A program made the position numbers and the translations under genes. A DNA stretch of 64,000 bases, taken from the NCBI GenBank assembly GCA_902625725.1, contig CACOCY010000002.1:164704-228703 (forward strand), given 5' to 3'. The notes below the pieces were generated by a model that did not search any database, had not been told where the DNA came from, and saw only the letters and a list, made by a program, of their open reading frames with translations. This document shows, piece after piece, positions 36,592 through 47,069 of the stretch. The DNA is from an uncultured SAR116 cluster alpha proteobacterium (GTDB lineage Bacteria > Pseudomonadota > Alphaproteobacteria > Puniceispirillales > Puniceispirillaceae). Numbering within the stretch: the first letter of the stretch is position 1; every line of letters begins with the position of its first letter.

Positions 36592-39500
36592 CTAGGCATT
36601 TTCTAATATATTTTCAATCTTCAATATACCAGGAACAGATTTTAATTTTTCTCTACACGTTCCCGATAGTTGAAAGCAATTAGGCAAAAGCATTTTAATG
36701 TGTGATGTTGAATCTTTTATATGTATCTCAACTTGTGCTCTGCCCTCACCATCGTCAGCCAAAATTGACTTTATATCTTTTAGGCAATCAGATGTCTCAA
36801 CCCAGATACCTAATCCGCTATTCGCTGATGCAATTTTGTCCTCTAGACTTCGTAATCGCTGAGCCAAAAGTCTGACTGCCCCATTTTCAATCTTTGCCTC
36901 TACATGAACTATGAGTATATTTCCCTCATATAAGATATCCTTTTTACTATTCAGCAAATCTGAAAAACACACAACTTCAAAAATTCCAGACTTATCTGTA
37001 AATTGAAGAAACGCAAATCTATTTCCTTTTTGTGAAACCCGCTCTTGTATTGATATCAATTGACCAGCCAACATTATCCGATCACTTACCCTATCAGCAT
37101 AAAAGTTGTTCAAATAAGTTGATGACTTAACATTTAACTTGGCTAGCTGAGTTTCATATTGGTCAAGAGGATGAGCACTCAAATAAAAGCCAAGCGCCTC
37201 AAACTCTCTTGTCATCTTTTCCCCCTGGCTCCATTCTGGATGATTTGTAAACCGGATATCTGTATATTGAAGCTCATTTTGAGTGTTTGAAAACAGATTA
37301 TTTTGTTTTGAACTATTCTCTTTTCTGACTAAATTAGACGTACTTAAAATCGTATCTATCGCTTGGAAAAGTTGGTTTCGGTTTGAATGTAAAGTATCAA
37401 AAGCACCTGCATTTACTAGATTCTCTAACTGCCTTTTATTGGCAACCTCTCGTGGTGCATGGTGGGCAAATTCCTCAACCGAGTGAAACTTACCCAAAGA
37501 CGAGCGAACTTCACACAATTGTCTCATTGCCTCTTCACCGACGTTTTTTATAGCGCCGAGCCCATAACGAATAGCCGATTCGCCATTTTCCTTTTTTTCT
37601 ACCGAAAAACTTGCGTGGGAAATGTTAATATCTGGTGGTAAAACATCAATTTTCTCTCTAATACAATCTCTTTTGAAAACAGCAAGTTTTTCAAGATTAC
37701 CTATATCTAATGCCATTAAAGCTGCCATGAATTGAACAGGGTAGTTCGCTTTAAGGTAGGCAGTTTGGTAAGCTATCATCGCGTATGCAGCCGCGTGTGA
37801 CTTGTTAAATCCATAACCAGCAAACGCGGAGATTTGGTCAAAAATTGATGAAGCTAATTCCTTACTAATATCATTTTTAGCAGCTCCCTCTATGAATTTA
37901 ACCCGTTGAGCGTCCATTTCGGATTGAATTTTTTTACCCATTGCACGTCTAAGAATATCAGCACCTCCTAAAGTATATCCGGCTAAATCACGCGCCGCTT
38001 GCTGAACCTGCTCTTGGTAAATCATAATTCCATAAGTTTCAGCTAAAATTGGCTCTAGCTTTTTATGCATATAGACAACAGGCTCTCGCTGATGTTTTCT
38101 ACTAATATAAGTGGGGATATTATCCATTGGTCCTGGGCGATAAAGTGCAACCACGGCGATAATATCCTCAAACCTATCTGGTTTTAAGCCTCTTAAGACC
38201 TCTCGCATACCAGATGATTCTAATTGGAATACCCCGACTGTATCACCCTCTGCCAAGATGGCGTAGGTAGCTTCATCATCAAGAGGCAAAGTCTCAAGGT
38301 CAATTGAACAGCCATTTTCCTCTATCAGAGATAGTGCTTTTTCAATGACAGTAAGAGTTTTCAAACCAAGAAAATCAAACTTAACCAATCCCACCTGCTC
38401 AACATATTTCATATTAAATTGGGTTACTGGTATTTCCGAACGAGGGTCACGATAAATTGGAACTAATTCTGGAAGTGCTCTGTCTCCAATCACTAAGCCT
38501 GCTGCATGCGTCGAAGCATGTCTATATAGTCCCTCAAGCTTCATAGCAGTGTTTAATAGTGTGTTTACTTGCTCGTCATCTTCAAAAAGCTTAACTAACT
38601 CTTCTTGGTTCTCTAATGCTTGAGAAATGGTCATTGGATTTGCTGGATTATTTGGAATCAATTTAGCAATTTTATCAACTTGGGAATATGGCATATCAAG
38701 CACTCGCCCAACGTCTCTAACAGCAGCACGTGCTTGTAATTTTCCAAAAGTGATTATTTGTGCAACTCTCTCCTTACCGTATCTTTCTTGGACATAATGA
38801 ATTACTTCATCTCTTCTCTCTTGGCAGAAATCTATATCAAAATCCGGCATTGATATTCGCTCAGGATTTAGAAATCTCTCAAAAAGCAATCCCCATTTTA
38901 ACGGATCTAACCCAGTTATTTTCAAGGCCCAAGCAACCACAGAACCTGCTCCAGAACCCCTTCCTGGCCCTACTGGGATCTTATTTTTGTTTGCCCAACT
39001 GATGAAATCAGAAACTATTAAAAAATAACCCTGAAATCCCATTTCGATGATAATCTTTAATTCGTAATTCAACCTCGTGAAATAATTATCCTCAATTAAG
39101 TCTAATTTACCTTTACTCCTTAAAGCCCTTAAACGTTTTCTCAAACCTTCTTCTGCTTTTAATTGCAAAACCTTTTCTGGTGCTCTGCCTTCTGGGTCGA
39201 TATATGCTGGTAAAATAGGCGCCCTATCCTGAATCATGAAAGCACATCGCTTAGCTATAATGAGGGTGTTCATGATAGCTTCTGGAATATCCTGAAACAA
39301 ATCATGCATCTCTTTTGCTGTTTTAAAACGATGGTGAACACTTTGATGATAACTACTCATGCTGCCTAGTCTTTGATTTGAGGCAATACAGGTGAGTATT
39401 TTCTGGGGTTCAAACATTTCTTCATTATCAAAATGACAATCATTTGTTGCTACTAAGGGAAGCTTTAAGAGGTCAGCAAATAGTATTAGCTTTTCTTCCG

Positions 39501-40029
39501 CCTCTTTCTCTGATTGAAGTTCATGCCTTTGCAATTCAATATATACCCGACTTGGCATTTTCGCAGCGAGTAAACGCAGTCTTGTCTCAGCTAATTCAGG
39601 AGATGAATTCGCAACGCTTGCTATAAATCCTTCTCTTACTCCCCCTGTCAAAAGAATTAGTCCCTCTGATAAATTGAGAAGCTCAATTAGCTCAACTAAT
39701 GGTTTGTCAGAACCGTCACTTTTTATCCACGAATCTGACATTAGCTTACTCAGATTTTTATACCCTGTCTCATTTTGAGCCAACAAAACAACTTCGCCGA
39801 TACCATTTTCATCTTTGATGATAACAGAAGAACCAATTATTGGTTGAATACCTGACTCAGCCATTGTTTTTGAAAATTCATAGCCCCCGAATATATTTTG
39901 ACTGTCTGTAATTGCCATAGCTGGTTGGCGATCATTTTTTGCCAATTCAGATAATTTTGAAATACGAAGTGTAGATTCAGACAGCGAATATACTGTATGC
40001 ACGCGAAGATGAACAAATTTGTAGTTCAT
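36592..40029 (-). CDS. dnaE: DNA polymerase III subunit alpha
   Basis: The 1145-aa replicative polymerase. An N-terminal PHP domain (VHLRVHTVYSLSESTLRI) is followed by the polymerase core. GPGRGSGAGSVVAWAL and the catalytic-aspartate motif PDFDIDFCQERRDEVI are intact, as is GFNKSHAAAYAMIAYQTAYL. The C-terminal OB-fold and tail region follow after about residue 950. It overlaps lolD by 1 base (TAATG). The lolC-lolD-dnaE order is typical of alphaproteobacteria. Confidence 0.98.
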   Translation of the reverse strand: MNYKFVHLRVHTVYSLSESTLRISKLSELAKNDRQPAMAITDSQNIFGGYEFSKTMAESGIQPIIGSSVIIKDENGIGEVVLLAQNETGYKNLSKLMSDSWIKSDGSDKPLVELIELLNLSEGLILLTGGVREGFIASVANSSPELAETRLRLLAAKMPSRVYIELQRHELQSEKEAEEKLILFADLLKLPLVATNDCHFDNEEMFEPQKILTCIASNQRLGSMSSYHQSVHHRFKTAKEMHDLFQDIPEAIMNTLIIAKRCAFMIQDRAPILPAYIDPEGRAPEKVLQLKAEEGLRKRLRALRSKGKLDLIEDNYFTRLNYELKIIIEMGFQGYFLIVSDFISWANKNKIPVGPGRGSGAGSVVAWALKITGLDPLKWGLLFERFLNPERISMPDFDIDFCQERRDEVIHYVQERYGKERVAQIITFGKLQARAAVRDVGRVLDMPYSQVDKIAKLIPNNPANPMTISQALENQEELVKLFEDDEQVNTLLNTAMKLEGLYRHASTHAAGLVIGDRALPELVPIYRDPRSEIPVTQFNMKYVEQVGLVKFDFLGLKTLTVIEKALSLIEENGCSIDLETLPLDDEATYAILAEGDTVGVFQLESSGMREVLRGLKPDRFEDIIAVVALYRPGPMDNIPTYISRKHQREPVVYMHKKLEPILAETYGIMIYQEQVQQAARDLAGYTLGGADILRRAMGKKIQSEMDAQRVKFIEGAAKNDISKELASSIFDQISAFAGYGFNKSHAAAYAMIAYQTAYLKANYPVQFMAALMALDIGNLEKLAVFKRDCIREKIDVLPPDINISHASFSVEKKENGESAIRYGLGAIKNVGEEAMRQLCEVRSSLGKFHSVEEFAHHAPREVANKRQLENLVNAGAFDTLHSNRNQLFQAIDTILSTSNLVRKENSSKQNNLFSNTQNELQYTDIRFTNHPEWSQGEKMTREFEALGFYLSAHPLDQYETQLAKLNVKSSTYLNNFYADRVSDRIMLAGQLISIQERVSQKGNRFAFLQFTDKSGIFEVVCFSDLLNSKKDILYEGNILIVHVEAKIENGAVRLLAQRLRSLEDKIASANSGLGIWVETSDCLKDIKSILADDGEGRAQVEIHIKDSTSHIKMLLPNCFQLSGTCREKLKSVPGILKIENILENA

Positions 40030-40715
40030 TAACCCATCACTTTTACAATAGTTCCATTTCGTAATTCTAGCATTTCGTCCATGTTGGCTGCAAGCTTCAT
40101 ATTATGCGTTACAATAAGTGCTGCAGTATTGCTAGCATAGATAATTTTCTTAAGATATTTGAAAACATCCGATGCAGTTGCTGGGTCTAAATTACCAGTG
40201 GGCTCGTCTGCGAGCAAAATGGATGGTGTGTTTGAAAGTGCGCGCGCGATAGAAATACGCTGTTGCTCACCCCCAGACAGCAGACCAGGAAGATGCAATT
40301 TTCTATTTTCAAGATTTACCATTTTCAAGAGTTGCATGCCCCTATCTTCTGCAGCACTTCGACTCATACCATTAATCATTTGTGGAATAACTATATTTTC
40401 TAGCGCATTGAATTCTGGAAGCAGCCGATGGACCTGAAACACGTATCCTATATTTTTTCGTCTAAAGACCGTTCGATGATTTTCTGATAATTTAGTAACG
40501 TTTTTGCCGTTTACCCAAACTTCTCCACCATTAGGATTTTCTAATAATCCCGCTATATTTAATAAAGTAGTCTTCCCCGAACCAGAAGGGCCAACCAACG
40601 CAGTAAGTTTGCCGGGGGAAAGTGATAGGTTGACAGAGCTCAGAACATGCAAATATTCCTCACCCTGCTTGAAACGTCGATTTACCCTGAAAAGCTTAAG
40701 GGGAGAATTATTCAT
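40029..40715 (-). CDS. lolD: Lipoprotein-releasing ABC transporter ATP-binding protein LolD
   Basis: A 228-aa ABC ATPase that powers release of outer-membrane lipoproteins to LolA. Walker A is GPSGSGKTT (residues 42-50), the signature is LSGGEQQRISIARAL, and Walker B is ILLADEPTGNLD. It overlaps the permease gene by 8 bases and dnaE by 1, so the three genes are tightly coupled. Confidence 0.95.
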   Translation of the reverse strand: MNNSPLKLFRVNRRFKQGEEYLHVLSSVNLSLSPGKLTALVGPSGSGKTTLLNIAGLLENPNGGEVWVNGKNVTKLSENHRTVFRRKNIGYVFQVHRLLPEFNALENIVIPQMINGMSRSAAEDRGMQLLKMVNLENRKLHLPGLLSGGEQQRISIARALSNTPSILLADEPTGNLDPATASDVFKYLKKIIYASNTAALIVTHNMKLAANMDEMLELRNGTIVKVMG

Positions 40716-41955
40716 AACGAAGTACTTCAGCAGGCGCGATTGAAGAAGCTCTCCAAGCTGGATAGACAGACGCGAGAAGACTTAAAATCAATGCCATTAG
40801 CATTATTACTCCGACCTCTCTTGGATCAACGACCGCTGGCAGTTTTGATAAGAAATATATTTCTGCTGAAAATAATTCTGAACCAGTAAATTTTTCGATT
40901 GCCGTTTTAATAGTGTCTATATTCCAGCAAAAAAGCAGCCCAAGGAAACTTCCGAAAAGAGTGCCTATTATTCCAATTGACATACCTGTGAGTAAAAATA
41001 TTTTCAGCAAGCTTACTCTCCCTAACCCCATTGTTCTAAGTACAGCAATATCTGCGTTTTTGGACCGAACAAGCATAATCATAGATGAAACAATATTTAA
41101 GGCAGCAACTAATATGATAAGGGTAAGTATTAAAAACATAACGTTTCGTTCGACCTGAAGTGCATTGAGAAAATTTTTATTTCTGTCTATCCAATCAAAA
41201 ATTAAAAGGTTTTCTGATAGATTTTTACTTAAATCGTTTTTGACAACTGGTGCATTGTCCGGACTTTTTATATATAATTCTATGCCATTTACTTTCTTCT
41301 CCATTGAAAAGAAATTTTGGGCAGAGGAGAGTGGCATAAATACAAAATTAGAGTCATATTCATGCATCCCAACATCAAATATACCTCCAATTATAAAACT
41401 TTGTCTTGAAGGCAGTGTTCCAAATGCGGTAGTTTTTCCTTTTGGTGCAAGCAAAGTCAAACTGTCTCCCTCGCTCAGATTGAGTTTACGAGCCATTGTT
41501 TTTCCTATTAAGACAACATCGTTTTCTTTAAATCGAATAATAACATCTTCCTTTAAACTCTCCCACAAAGGGGTTCTAACTGCCAGATCAGACCAGATTA
41601 TACCTCGAACGATGCCACCAAAAGTAGCATAATCAGATAATATTAAGACTTGCGACTCTATTTGTGGTGATGCAGCTAGTACACTTGGGTTTTCAGCAAT
41701 GGTTGCAGTTAGAGACTCATAATCAGAAATATAGGTTCCGTGCAAACTGCTTACACCAAGATGTCCATTAAGTCCCAATATACGATTCACCAACTCAGTT
41801 CTGAAGCCGTTCATTACAGACATCACAATGATTAAAGTTGCAACTCCTAAAGTGATACCAACAAATGAGAACCAAGCAATAACTGAAATAAAACCATCCG
41901 CTCTGCGCGATCGTAAATATCTAAATGCGACAAGTCGTTCCAGCGGGGTAAACAT
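40708..41955 (-). CDS. lolC: Lipoprotein-releasing ABC transporter permease LolC/LolE type
   Basis: A 415-aa inner-membrane permease with four transmembrane segments: one near residue 25-47 and three at the C-terminus (about 270-400). A large periplasmic domain separates them. The N-terminal FRYLRSRRADGFISVIAWFS and the FtsX-type C-terminal domain are typical. There is a single permease gene next to lolD, so the complex is probably a LolF-like homodimer rather than LolC-LolE. It lies between proS and lolD. Confidence 0.93.
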   Translation of the reverse strand: MFTPLERLVAFRYLRSRRADGFISVIAWFSFVGITLGVATLIIVMSVMNGFRTELVNRILGLNGHLGVSSLHGTYISDYESLTATIAENPSVLAASPQIESQVLILSDYATFGGIVRGIIWSDLAVRTPLWESLKEDVIIRFKENDVVLIGKTMARKLNLSEGDSLTLLAPKGKTTAFGTLPSRQSFIIGGIFDVGMHEYDSNFVFMPLSSAQNFFSMEKKVNGIELYIKSPDNAPVVKNDLSKNLSENLLIFDWIDRNKNFLNALQVERNVMFLILTLIILVAALNIVSSMIMLVRSKNADIAVLRTMGLGRVSLLKIFLLTGMSIGIIGTLFGSFLGLLFCWNIDTIKTAIEKFTGSELFSAEIYFLSKLPAVVDPREVGVIMLMALILSLLASVYPAWRASSIAPAEVLRYE

Positions 41956-41960
41956 TTTAT

Positions 41961-43316
41961 TTATTGTCCTTTAAATTCATCAGGCTGGGGTAAACTCAGA
42001 CTGCCTTGACTTGAAACAAACTTCATTGCCTGTTCTGGCGTGATTTCAGTGACGCGTCCTGATTTACGATTTTTCAATTCAATAATATTTCGTTTTAGTC
42101 CTTTTGGACCAATAACTAACTGCCATGGAATACCTATTAGGTCCATAGTTGCTAATTTTTCTCCAGCGCTATAGTTACTATCATCAAATAAACAATCGTG
42201 TTTGTTGCTCAAACCTAATTGATAAAGCTTTTCACTTAAATCATCAACCATCTGATTACCAGATTTCAGATTAATTATTGCGACATCAAAAGGCGAAACC
42301 TCCTCTGGCCATATGATACCTTTATTATCGTGACTAGCCTCTATTATGCCACCTACCAACCTTGAGACACCTATTCCGTAAGATCCCATATGCAAGTCTA
42401 TAGGTTTACCATCTGGTCCCGAGACAGAAGCTCCCATGGATTTAGAGTATTTTGTCCCAAAATAGAATATGTGACCTACCTCCACACCTCGTCCCTCGAT
42501 AAGGTCTTTTTTTTCAATAGGACAATTAATTGGGTCATGTTTTTCATCAGTTCTAGCATAAATTTTGGTAAATTTATTTATAATTGGCTCTAAATCTGCT
42601 GAATAATCAATATCGGTTACTAAATCTGTTTTCAGCCAATCTTTATGAAAATATACGCCTGACTCTCCAGTATCAGCTAAAATTATAAATTCATGGCTCA
42701 TATCTCCACCTATTGGCCCTGTATCTGCCTCCATCGGGATCGCAGTTAATCCCATTCTTGCAAATGTTTTGAGATAAGAGACAAACATTTTATTGTAAGC
42801 AGCTCGCGCGGTCTTTTCGTCAAAATCAAAAGAATAAGCGTCTTTCATTAAGAATTCACGTCCTCTCATTACACCGAATCTTGGCCTCACCTCATCTCGA
42901 AATTTCCATTGTATGTGATATAAATTTAGTGGCAGTGCCCGATAACTTTTAACATGAGCACGACAAATATCTGTGACTTGTTCTTCATTTGTTGGACCAT
43001 ACAACATAGCTCTATCATGCCTATCTTTAATACGCAGCATTTCCAGGCCATAATCATTATATCGTCCAGACTCTTTCCATATTTCGGCTGGCTGTATTGT
43101 TGGCATTTTAATTTCTAAAGCACCGGCTTTATCCTGCTCCTCGCGCACTATTTTCTCTATTTTGCTGAGTACTTTTAAGCCAAGCGGCAACCAAGAATAT
43201 ATTCCAGCACTGGATTGCTGTATCATTCCCGCGCGAAGCATCAATCTATGCGATAGTATTTGTGCCTCCTTGGGATTTTCTTTTAGGACAGGTAAAAAAT
43301 ATTTTGAAAGTCTCAT
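41961..43316 (-). CDS. proS: Prolyl-tRNA synthetase (short alphaproteobacterial form)
   Basis: A 451-aa class II synthetase that charges tRNA-Pro. The catalytic domain has the expected motifs ([41 protein letters not shown] split over motif 2, and [13 protein letters not shown] in motif 3). The anticodon-binding domain follows. It lacks the roughly 180-residue editing insertion of the E. coli enzyme, as is usual for this class; correction of Ala-tRNA-Pro would need a separate protein. lolC follows 5 bases on. Confidence 0.96.
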   Translation of the reverse strand: MRLSKYFLPVLKENPKEAQILSHRLMLRAGMIQQSSAGIYSWLPLGLKVLSKIEKIVREEQDKAGALEIKMPTIQPAEIWKESGRYNDYGLEMLRIKDRHDRAMLYGPTNEEQVTDICRAHVKSYRALPLNLYHIQWKFRDEVRPRFGVMRGREFLMKDAYSFDFDEKTARAAYNKMFVSYLKTFARMGLTAIPMEADTGPIGGDMSHEFIILADTGESGVYFHKDWLKTDLVTDIDYSADLEPIINKFTKIYARTDEKHDPINCPIEKKDLIEGRGVEVGHIFYFGTKYSKSMGASVSGPDGKPIDLHMGSYGIGVSRLVGGIIEASHDNKGIIWPEEVSPFDVAIINLKSGNQMVDDLSEKLYQLGLSNKHDCLFDDSNYSAGEKLATMDLIGIPWQLVIGPKGLKRNIIELKNRKSGRVTEITPEQAMKFVSSQGSLSLPQPDEFKGQ

Positions 43317-43365
43317 TTAATTCTCTAATGTTTTTGCCGAATAGTTCTTAGAAAACAACAATCTG

Positions 43366-44427
43366 TTAAAAGGTTGTATTCAAACTCAAAGATGAGTCAA
43401 ATTCAAAAATGGCTTCTAATTCAGTTTTAGTTATCAAAGCCAACTTATCTGGAAACCAGACCGGATAATTATCTTTATCTATCAAAATTGCTCTAACCCC
43501 TTCTGAAAAATCAGAACGACGCATCATTTTACAAGCAATTTGAAAATCCATTTGCAAAGCCTCAGTAATCGTTTCTGCCGGCGGCATTTTAATAAGTAGG
43601 TGGTGGATAACTGCGATTGATGTCGGACATCTGGTTGATAAAGCATGATGCCATCGTTTTGCGTCTTCACTTTTATCAGCATATTTTCCAACATTTTGCT
43701 CTATTTTCAAAACTGAGCCGTTAAACAAATCATTTATTAAAGACTCCTGTTTGGCTAAGAAGGGTTGAGGTATAATCTCAAACTTTGCTATGACGGCCTC
43801 AAGTGATAATTTATCACTATCACTGAAGCATAAGTCATGTTTGAGAGTATCAAAATTTTTAAGCAAAACACATTTGTTGGCAATTTGCCAAAAAATGGCA
43901 TCTCCAGAACCAATAATCTGGCCTGTCATGCCAAGCATTAAACCAACGGAAATCCCGGGTTCCCGTAAAAAAAGGCTTGCTCCAACATCTGGAAATAATC
44001 CAATTGCAGTTTCCGGCATCGCACATTTGATTGACTCGCTCACCACTGTAATCGCGCTATTTCGACAGAGACCTAGTCCACCGCCCATGACTATCCCATT
44101 TACAAGTGATATAATCGGTTTTGGATATGTCGCAATAATGATATCAAGACTATATTCAGCTCTAAAATAAGGTTCTGCGGAGAGCCCGTCGGGTTCTTTT
44201 TTTACAAAAGAGACAGCCTGCCTTACATCCCCACCAGAACAGAACGCTCTGTTACCAGTGGAACATATAATAATATGCCCCACATTTTTATCATGTCGCC
44301 AATCTAAAAGATGCTTTTTTATTTGCTCAACCATATGCAAGTTAAGAGCATTTAATGCCTCTGGTCTATCTAGCTCCACGATTCCTGCGTTACCAATTTT
44401 CAGGAAATGAACAAGTTCTGACATCAT
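43366..44427 (-). CDS. 3-hydroxyisobutyryl-CoA hydrolase-like enoyl-CoA hydratase family protein
   Basis: A 353-aa crotonase-fold protein. Its size and motifs (NRAFCSGGDVRQAV, VNGIVMGGGLGL, AMPETAIGLFPDVGASLFL) match 3-hydroxyisobutyryl-CoA hydrolase of valine degradation rather than a simple enoyl-CoA hydratase. The usual C-terminal DFSEGVRAILIDKD with a following P-W region is present. Other valine-degradation genes are not nearby. It lies 49 bases upstream of proS, probably in the same transcript. Confidence 0.85.
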   Translation of the reverse strand: MMSELVHFLKIGNAGIVELDRPEALNALNLHMVEQIKKHLLDWRHDKNVGHIIICSTGNRAFCSGGDVRQAVSFVKKEPDGLSAEPYFRAEYSLDIIIATYPKPIISLVNGIVMGGGLGLCRNSAITVVSESIKCAMPETAIGLFPDVGASLFLREPGISVGLMLGMTGQIIGSGDAIFWQIANKCVLLKNFDTLKHDLCFSDSDKLSLEAVIAKFEIIPQPFLAKQESLINDLFNGSVLKIEQNVGKYADKSEDAKRWHHALSTRCPTSIAVIHHLLIKMPPAETITEALQMDFQIACKMMRRSDFSEGVRAILIDKDNYPVWFPDKLALITKTELEAIFEFDSSLSLNTTF

Positions 44428-44619
44428 TCACCTAAATTATTTTTAAATTTCAGAAAATTCATACCATAAAATCGCATGAAAGTCTCTCATAGGAAAAATA
44501 TTACTTAACTTGATTGTTTTGAATTTGTTCAATTACCAAACTTAATTATTTATTATTTAGCAGTTTGCAACCTCACTTTTAGTAATATATACTCCATGAT
44601 TACATATTTGAGATTTTAA

Positions 44620-45624
44620 ATGACATCAAGAAAATTTCCATCAACTAGATTAAGAAGACTTCGTAGCAAGAAAGCCATTCGCTCCGTTGTTGCTGAAACC
44701 AATCTTTTATCCACAGACCTTATTTGGCCACTATTTGTAATGGAAGGTAGCAACAATACGCAACCTATAGAAACAATGCCAGGGGTTAAACGTCATACTG
44801 TAGATAAAATACTATTTCAATGTGAGAAGGCCCTAGAACTCGGCATAAACATGGTAGCACTTTTCCCAAAAATTGAAAAAGATAAAAAAGATCCATTTGG
44901 AAGCAATGCTAATGATGAAAATAATCTTATTTGTCGTTGCGTAAGAGATGTTAAAAAGCATTTTCCAGAGTTAATTGTAATATGTGATGTTGCACTTGAT
45001 CCATATACTAGCCATGGTCATGACGGGATTCTGAAAGATGACGTGATACTAAATGATGAAACAAATGATAGCCTTATTAAACAGTCATTAACACTGGCAG
45101 CAGCTGGCTGTGACATTATCGCACCCTCAGACATGATGGATGGAAGAATTGGAAAGATTCGAAACGCATTAGAGAAAAATAACTTTAAAGATATGATTAT
45201 ATTATCTTATGCTGCTAAATATGCCTCTGCATTTTATGGTCCATTCAGGGATGCCGTAGGTGCTGGGAAATTACTTGGAGATGAAGGTAAAGCTACCTAT
45301 CAAATGGACCCTAGAAATAAGTCAGAAGCAATATCTGAAGTAGCGTTAGATATAAATGAGGGTGCAGATATTGTTATGGTTAAGCCTGCGATGCCATATT
45401 TAGACATTATTAAACAAATCAGTGATAACTTTGATATTCCTTGCTTCGCATATCAGGTGTCGGGAGAATACAGCATGTTGATTGCTGCTATCCAAAATGG
45501 CTGGTTATCTGAAAATGATATAATAAGTGAATCTATTTTGGGTATAAAACGCGCAGGTGCCTCTGCAATCCTAACATATTTTGCGCCAGTAATAGCTGAA
45601 AATTTGAAACAAGGGCAAATCTAG
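44620..45624 (+). CDS. hemB: Delta-aminolevulinic acid dehydratase (porphobilinogen synthase)
   Basis: A 334-aa enzyme that joins two 5-aminolevulinate molecules into porphobilinogen in heme synthesis. The active-site lysine lies in MVKPAMPYLDI, and a second in LSYAAKYASAFYGPFRDA. The metal loop CDVALDPYTSHGHDG is the aspartate-rich form, which points to a Mg-type rather than the Cys-rich Zn-type enzyme. It is monocistronic, with a good terminator hairpin after it. Confidence 0.97.
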   Translation: MTSRKFPSTRLRRLRSKKAIRSVVAETNLLSTDLIWPLFVMEGSNNTQPIETMPGVKRHTVDKILFQCEKALELGINMVALFPKIEKDKKDPFGSNANDENNLICRCVRDVKKHFPELIVICDVALDPYTSHGHDGILKDDVILNDETNDSLIKQSLTLAAAGCDIIAPSDMMDGRIGKIRNALEKNNFKDMIILSYAAKYASAFYGPFRDAVGAGKLLGDEGKATYQMDPRNKSEAISEVALDINEGADIVMVKPAMPYLDIIKQISDNFDIPCFAYQVSGEYSMLIAAIQNGWLSENDIISESILGIKRAGASAILTYFAPVIAENLKQGQI

Positions 45625-45641
45625 AACAATCCAACGCAAAT

Positions 45642-45674
45642 TGTCCGCTAATGGTCGTATAGCGGATATATTTT
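45642..45674 (+). terminator. Rho-independent-type terminator after hemB
   Basis: TCCGCTA (45644-45650) pairs perfectly with TAGCGGA (45660-45666) across a 9-base loop, and the stem can extend by a G-U and a U-A pair. A TATATTTT tract follows directly. The hairpin ends about 40 bases before the ilvA start. Confidence 0.6.
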
Positions 45675-45715
45675 GTTAAATTAATATCATTCTCTTAATC
45701 TAGAACTAAAAGAAA

Positions 45716-46975
45716 ATGGATTTCGAAATGGCTAATGAAACGCCGGAATTTCATGGTATTGATATAAAACGAATAAAATCATCTTCCGAAAAACTTTTTG
45801 GAAATATTATCCCAACACCAACCATTTTTGCTCAATCGTTATCTAAATTATTTGGGCTTTCATTGCATTTAAAGTTAGAGAATCTGCAACTTACTTCCTC
45901 TTTCAAATCCCGAGGCGCATTTATTGCCTTACAAGCGCTAAGTAATGAAAGCAAGAAAACCGGGGTAATTACTATGTCTGCTGGTAATCACGCACAAGCT
46001 TTAGCTTTCCGTTCACAGCAAGAGAAAATTAAATCAATAATTGTTATGCCAGAGCAGACACCATTCACAAAAATATCAAAAACAAAATCTTATGGCGCAG
46101 AAATTGTTTTAACAGGCAGAACATTAGATGATGCTAAATCCAAAGTTGAACAACTAATCAACGAAAATGGGTTTCATTTTATCCACCCTTTTGATAATCC
46201 GAACATAATCGCTGGTCAGGGCACAATAGGACTAGAAATTATTGAATCCGTCCCAGACCTTGACTATCTTGTTGTACCAATTGGTGGTGGTGGACTTATT
46301 TCAGGTATAAGCATAGCAGCTAAATCCATTAATCCAGAACTAAAAATTATTGGTGTCGAAAGTGAGCTTTATCCCTCTATGAGCCGTTCAATTGCTGGAT
46401 TATCACCCCAATCGGGTGGAGACACTTTAGCGGAAGGAATTGCGGTTAAGACAGTCGGCACACTTACAAAACCAATCGTGGAAAATCTAGTTGATGAGAT
46501 TATTCTTGTAAATGAACAACAGATTGAATGGGCAATTAGTGCTATGATGGAACACCAGAGATTAATCGTCGAGGGTGCAGGTGCCGCAGGTCTTGCGGCA
46601 ATTTACGCATCACACGAGAAATTTAAAAACAAAACAATTGGAATCGTAATTTGTGGAGGAAATATTGATTCTCGTTTGCTTGGAACTATTTTAAATAGGG
46701 CATTAATCTCTGACGGTCGGCTGGTAAGAATACGCATTGGCATAAGCGATGAGCCTGGTATGCTTGCAAAAATTGCCCATTCAATTAGTTTGAATCATGG
46801 CAACATAATAGAAGTTTATCATCAAAGATTATTTTATAATGTGCCTGCTAAGCTTGCTAAGATAGACGTCGTTATTGAAACAAGAGGGCCTGACCATTCC
46901 AATGATATTATATCCTCCCTAAGAACTCTAGATTTTGAGGTTCAAATATTAGACGATTATTTCAGGACCGATTAG
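45716..46975 (+). CDS. ilvA: Threonine ammonia-lyase with C-terminal ACT-like domain
   Basis: A 419-aa PLP enzyme that deaminates threonine to 2-oxobutanoate. The PLP lysine is in LTSSFKSRGAFIAL and the phosphate loop is VPIGGGGLISGI. After about residue 335 a single ACT-like domain begins (VRIRIGISDEPGMLAKIAHSI), as in the roughly 400-aa forms often named IlvA or TdcB. It could serve isoleucine synthesis or catabolism. ATG 45716 is used; ATG 45728 is also possible. A second, ACT-less homologue lies at 60689. Confidence 0.92.
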   Translation: MDFEMANETPEFHGIDIKRIKSSSEKLFGNIIPTPTIFAQSLSKLFGLSLHLKLENLQLTSSFKSRGAFIALQALSNESKKTGVITMSAGNHAQALAFRSQQEKIKSIIVMPEQTPFTKISKTKSYGAEIVLTGRTLDDAKSKVEQLINENGFHFIHPFDNPNIIAGQGTIGLEIIESVPDLDYLVVPIGGGGLISGISIAAKSINPELKIIGVESELYPSMSRSIAGLSPQSGGDTLAEGIAVKTVGTLTKPIVENLVDEIILVNEQQIEWAISAMMEHQRLIVEGAGAAGLAAIYASHEKFKNKTIGIVICGGNIDSRLLGTILNRALISDGRLVRIRIGISDEPGMLAKIAHSISLNHGNIIEVYHQRLFYNVPAKLAKIDVVIETRGPDHSNDIISSLRTLDFEVQILDDYFRTD

Positions 46976-47069
46976 ATTATCAAACTTCAGGTATAATAAT
47001 TTATGTAAAGCCTAACAATTATATTAGAATTATTTTGCATCCCAAATAAATTAGCGGATAAACTAAAAC

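Noticed and set aside
41165..41632. 155-codon plus-strand ORF opposite lolC
   Set aside because: Antisense shadow of a clear permease gene, no recognisable domain.
43790..44170. 126-codon plus-strand ORF opposite the 3-hydroxyisobutyryl-CoA hydrolase-like gene
   Set aside because: Antisense to conserved crotonase motifs, no independent support.
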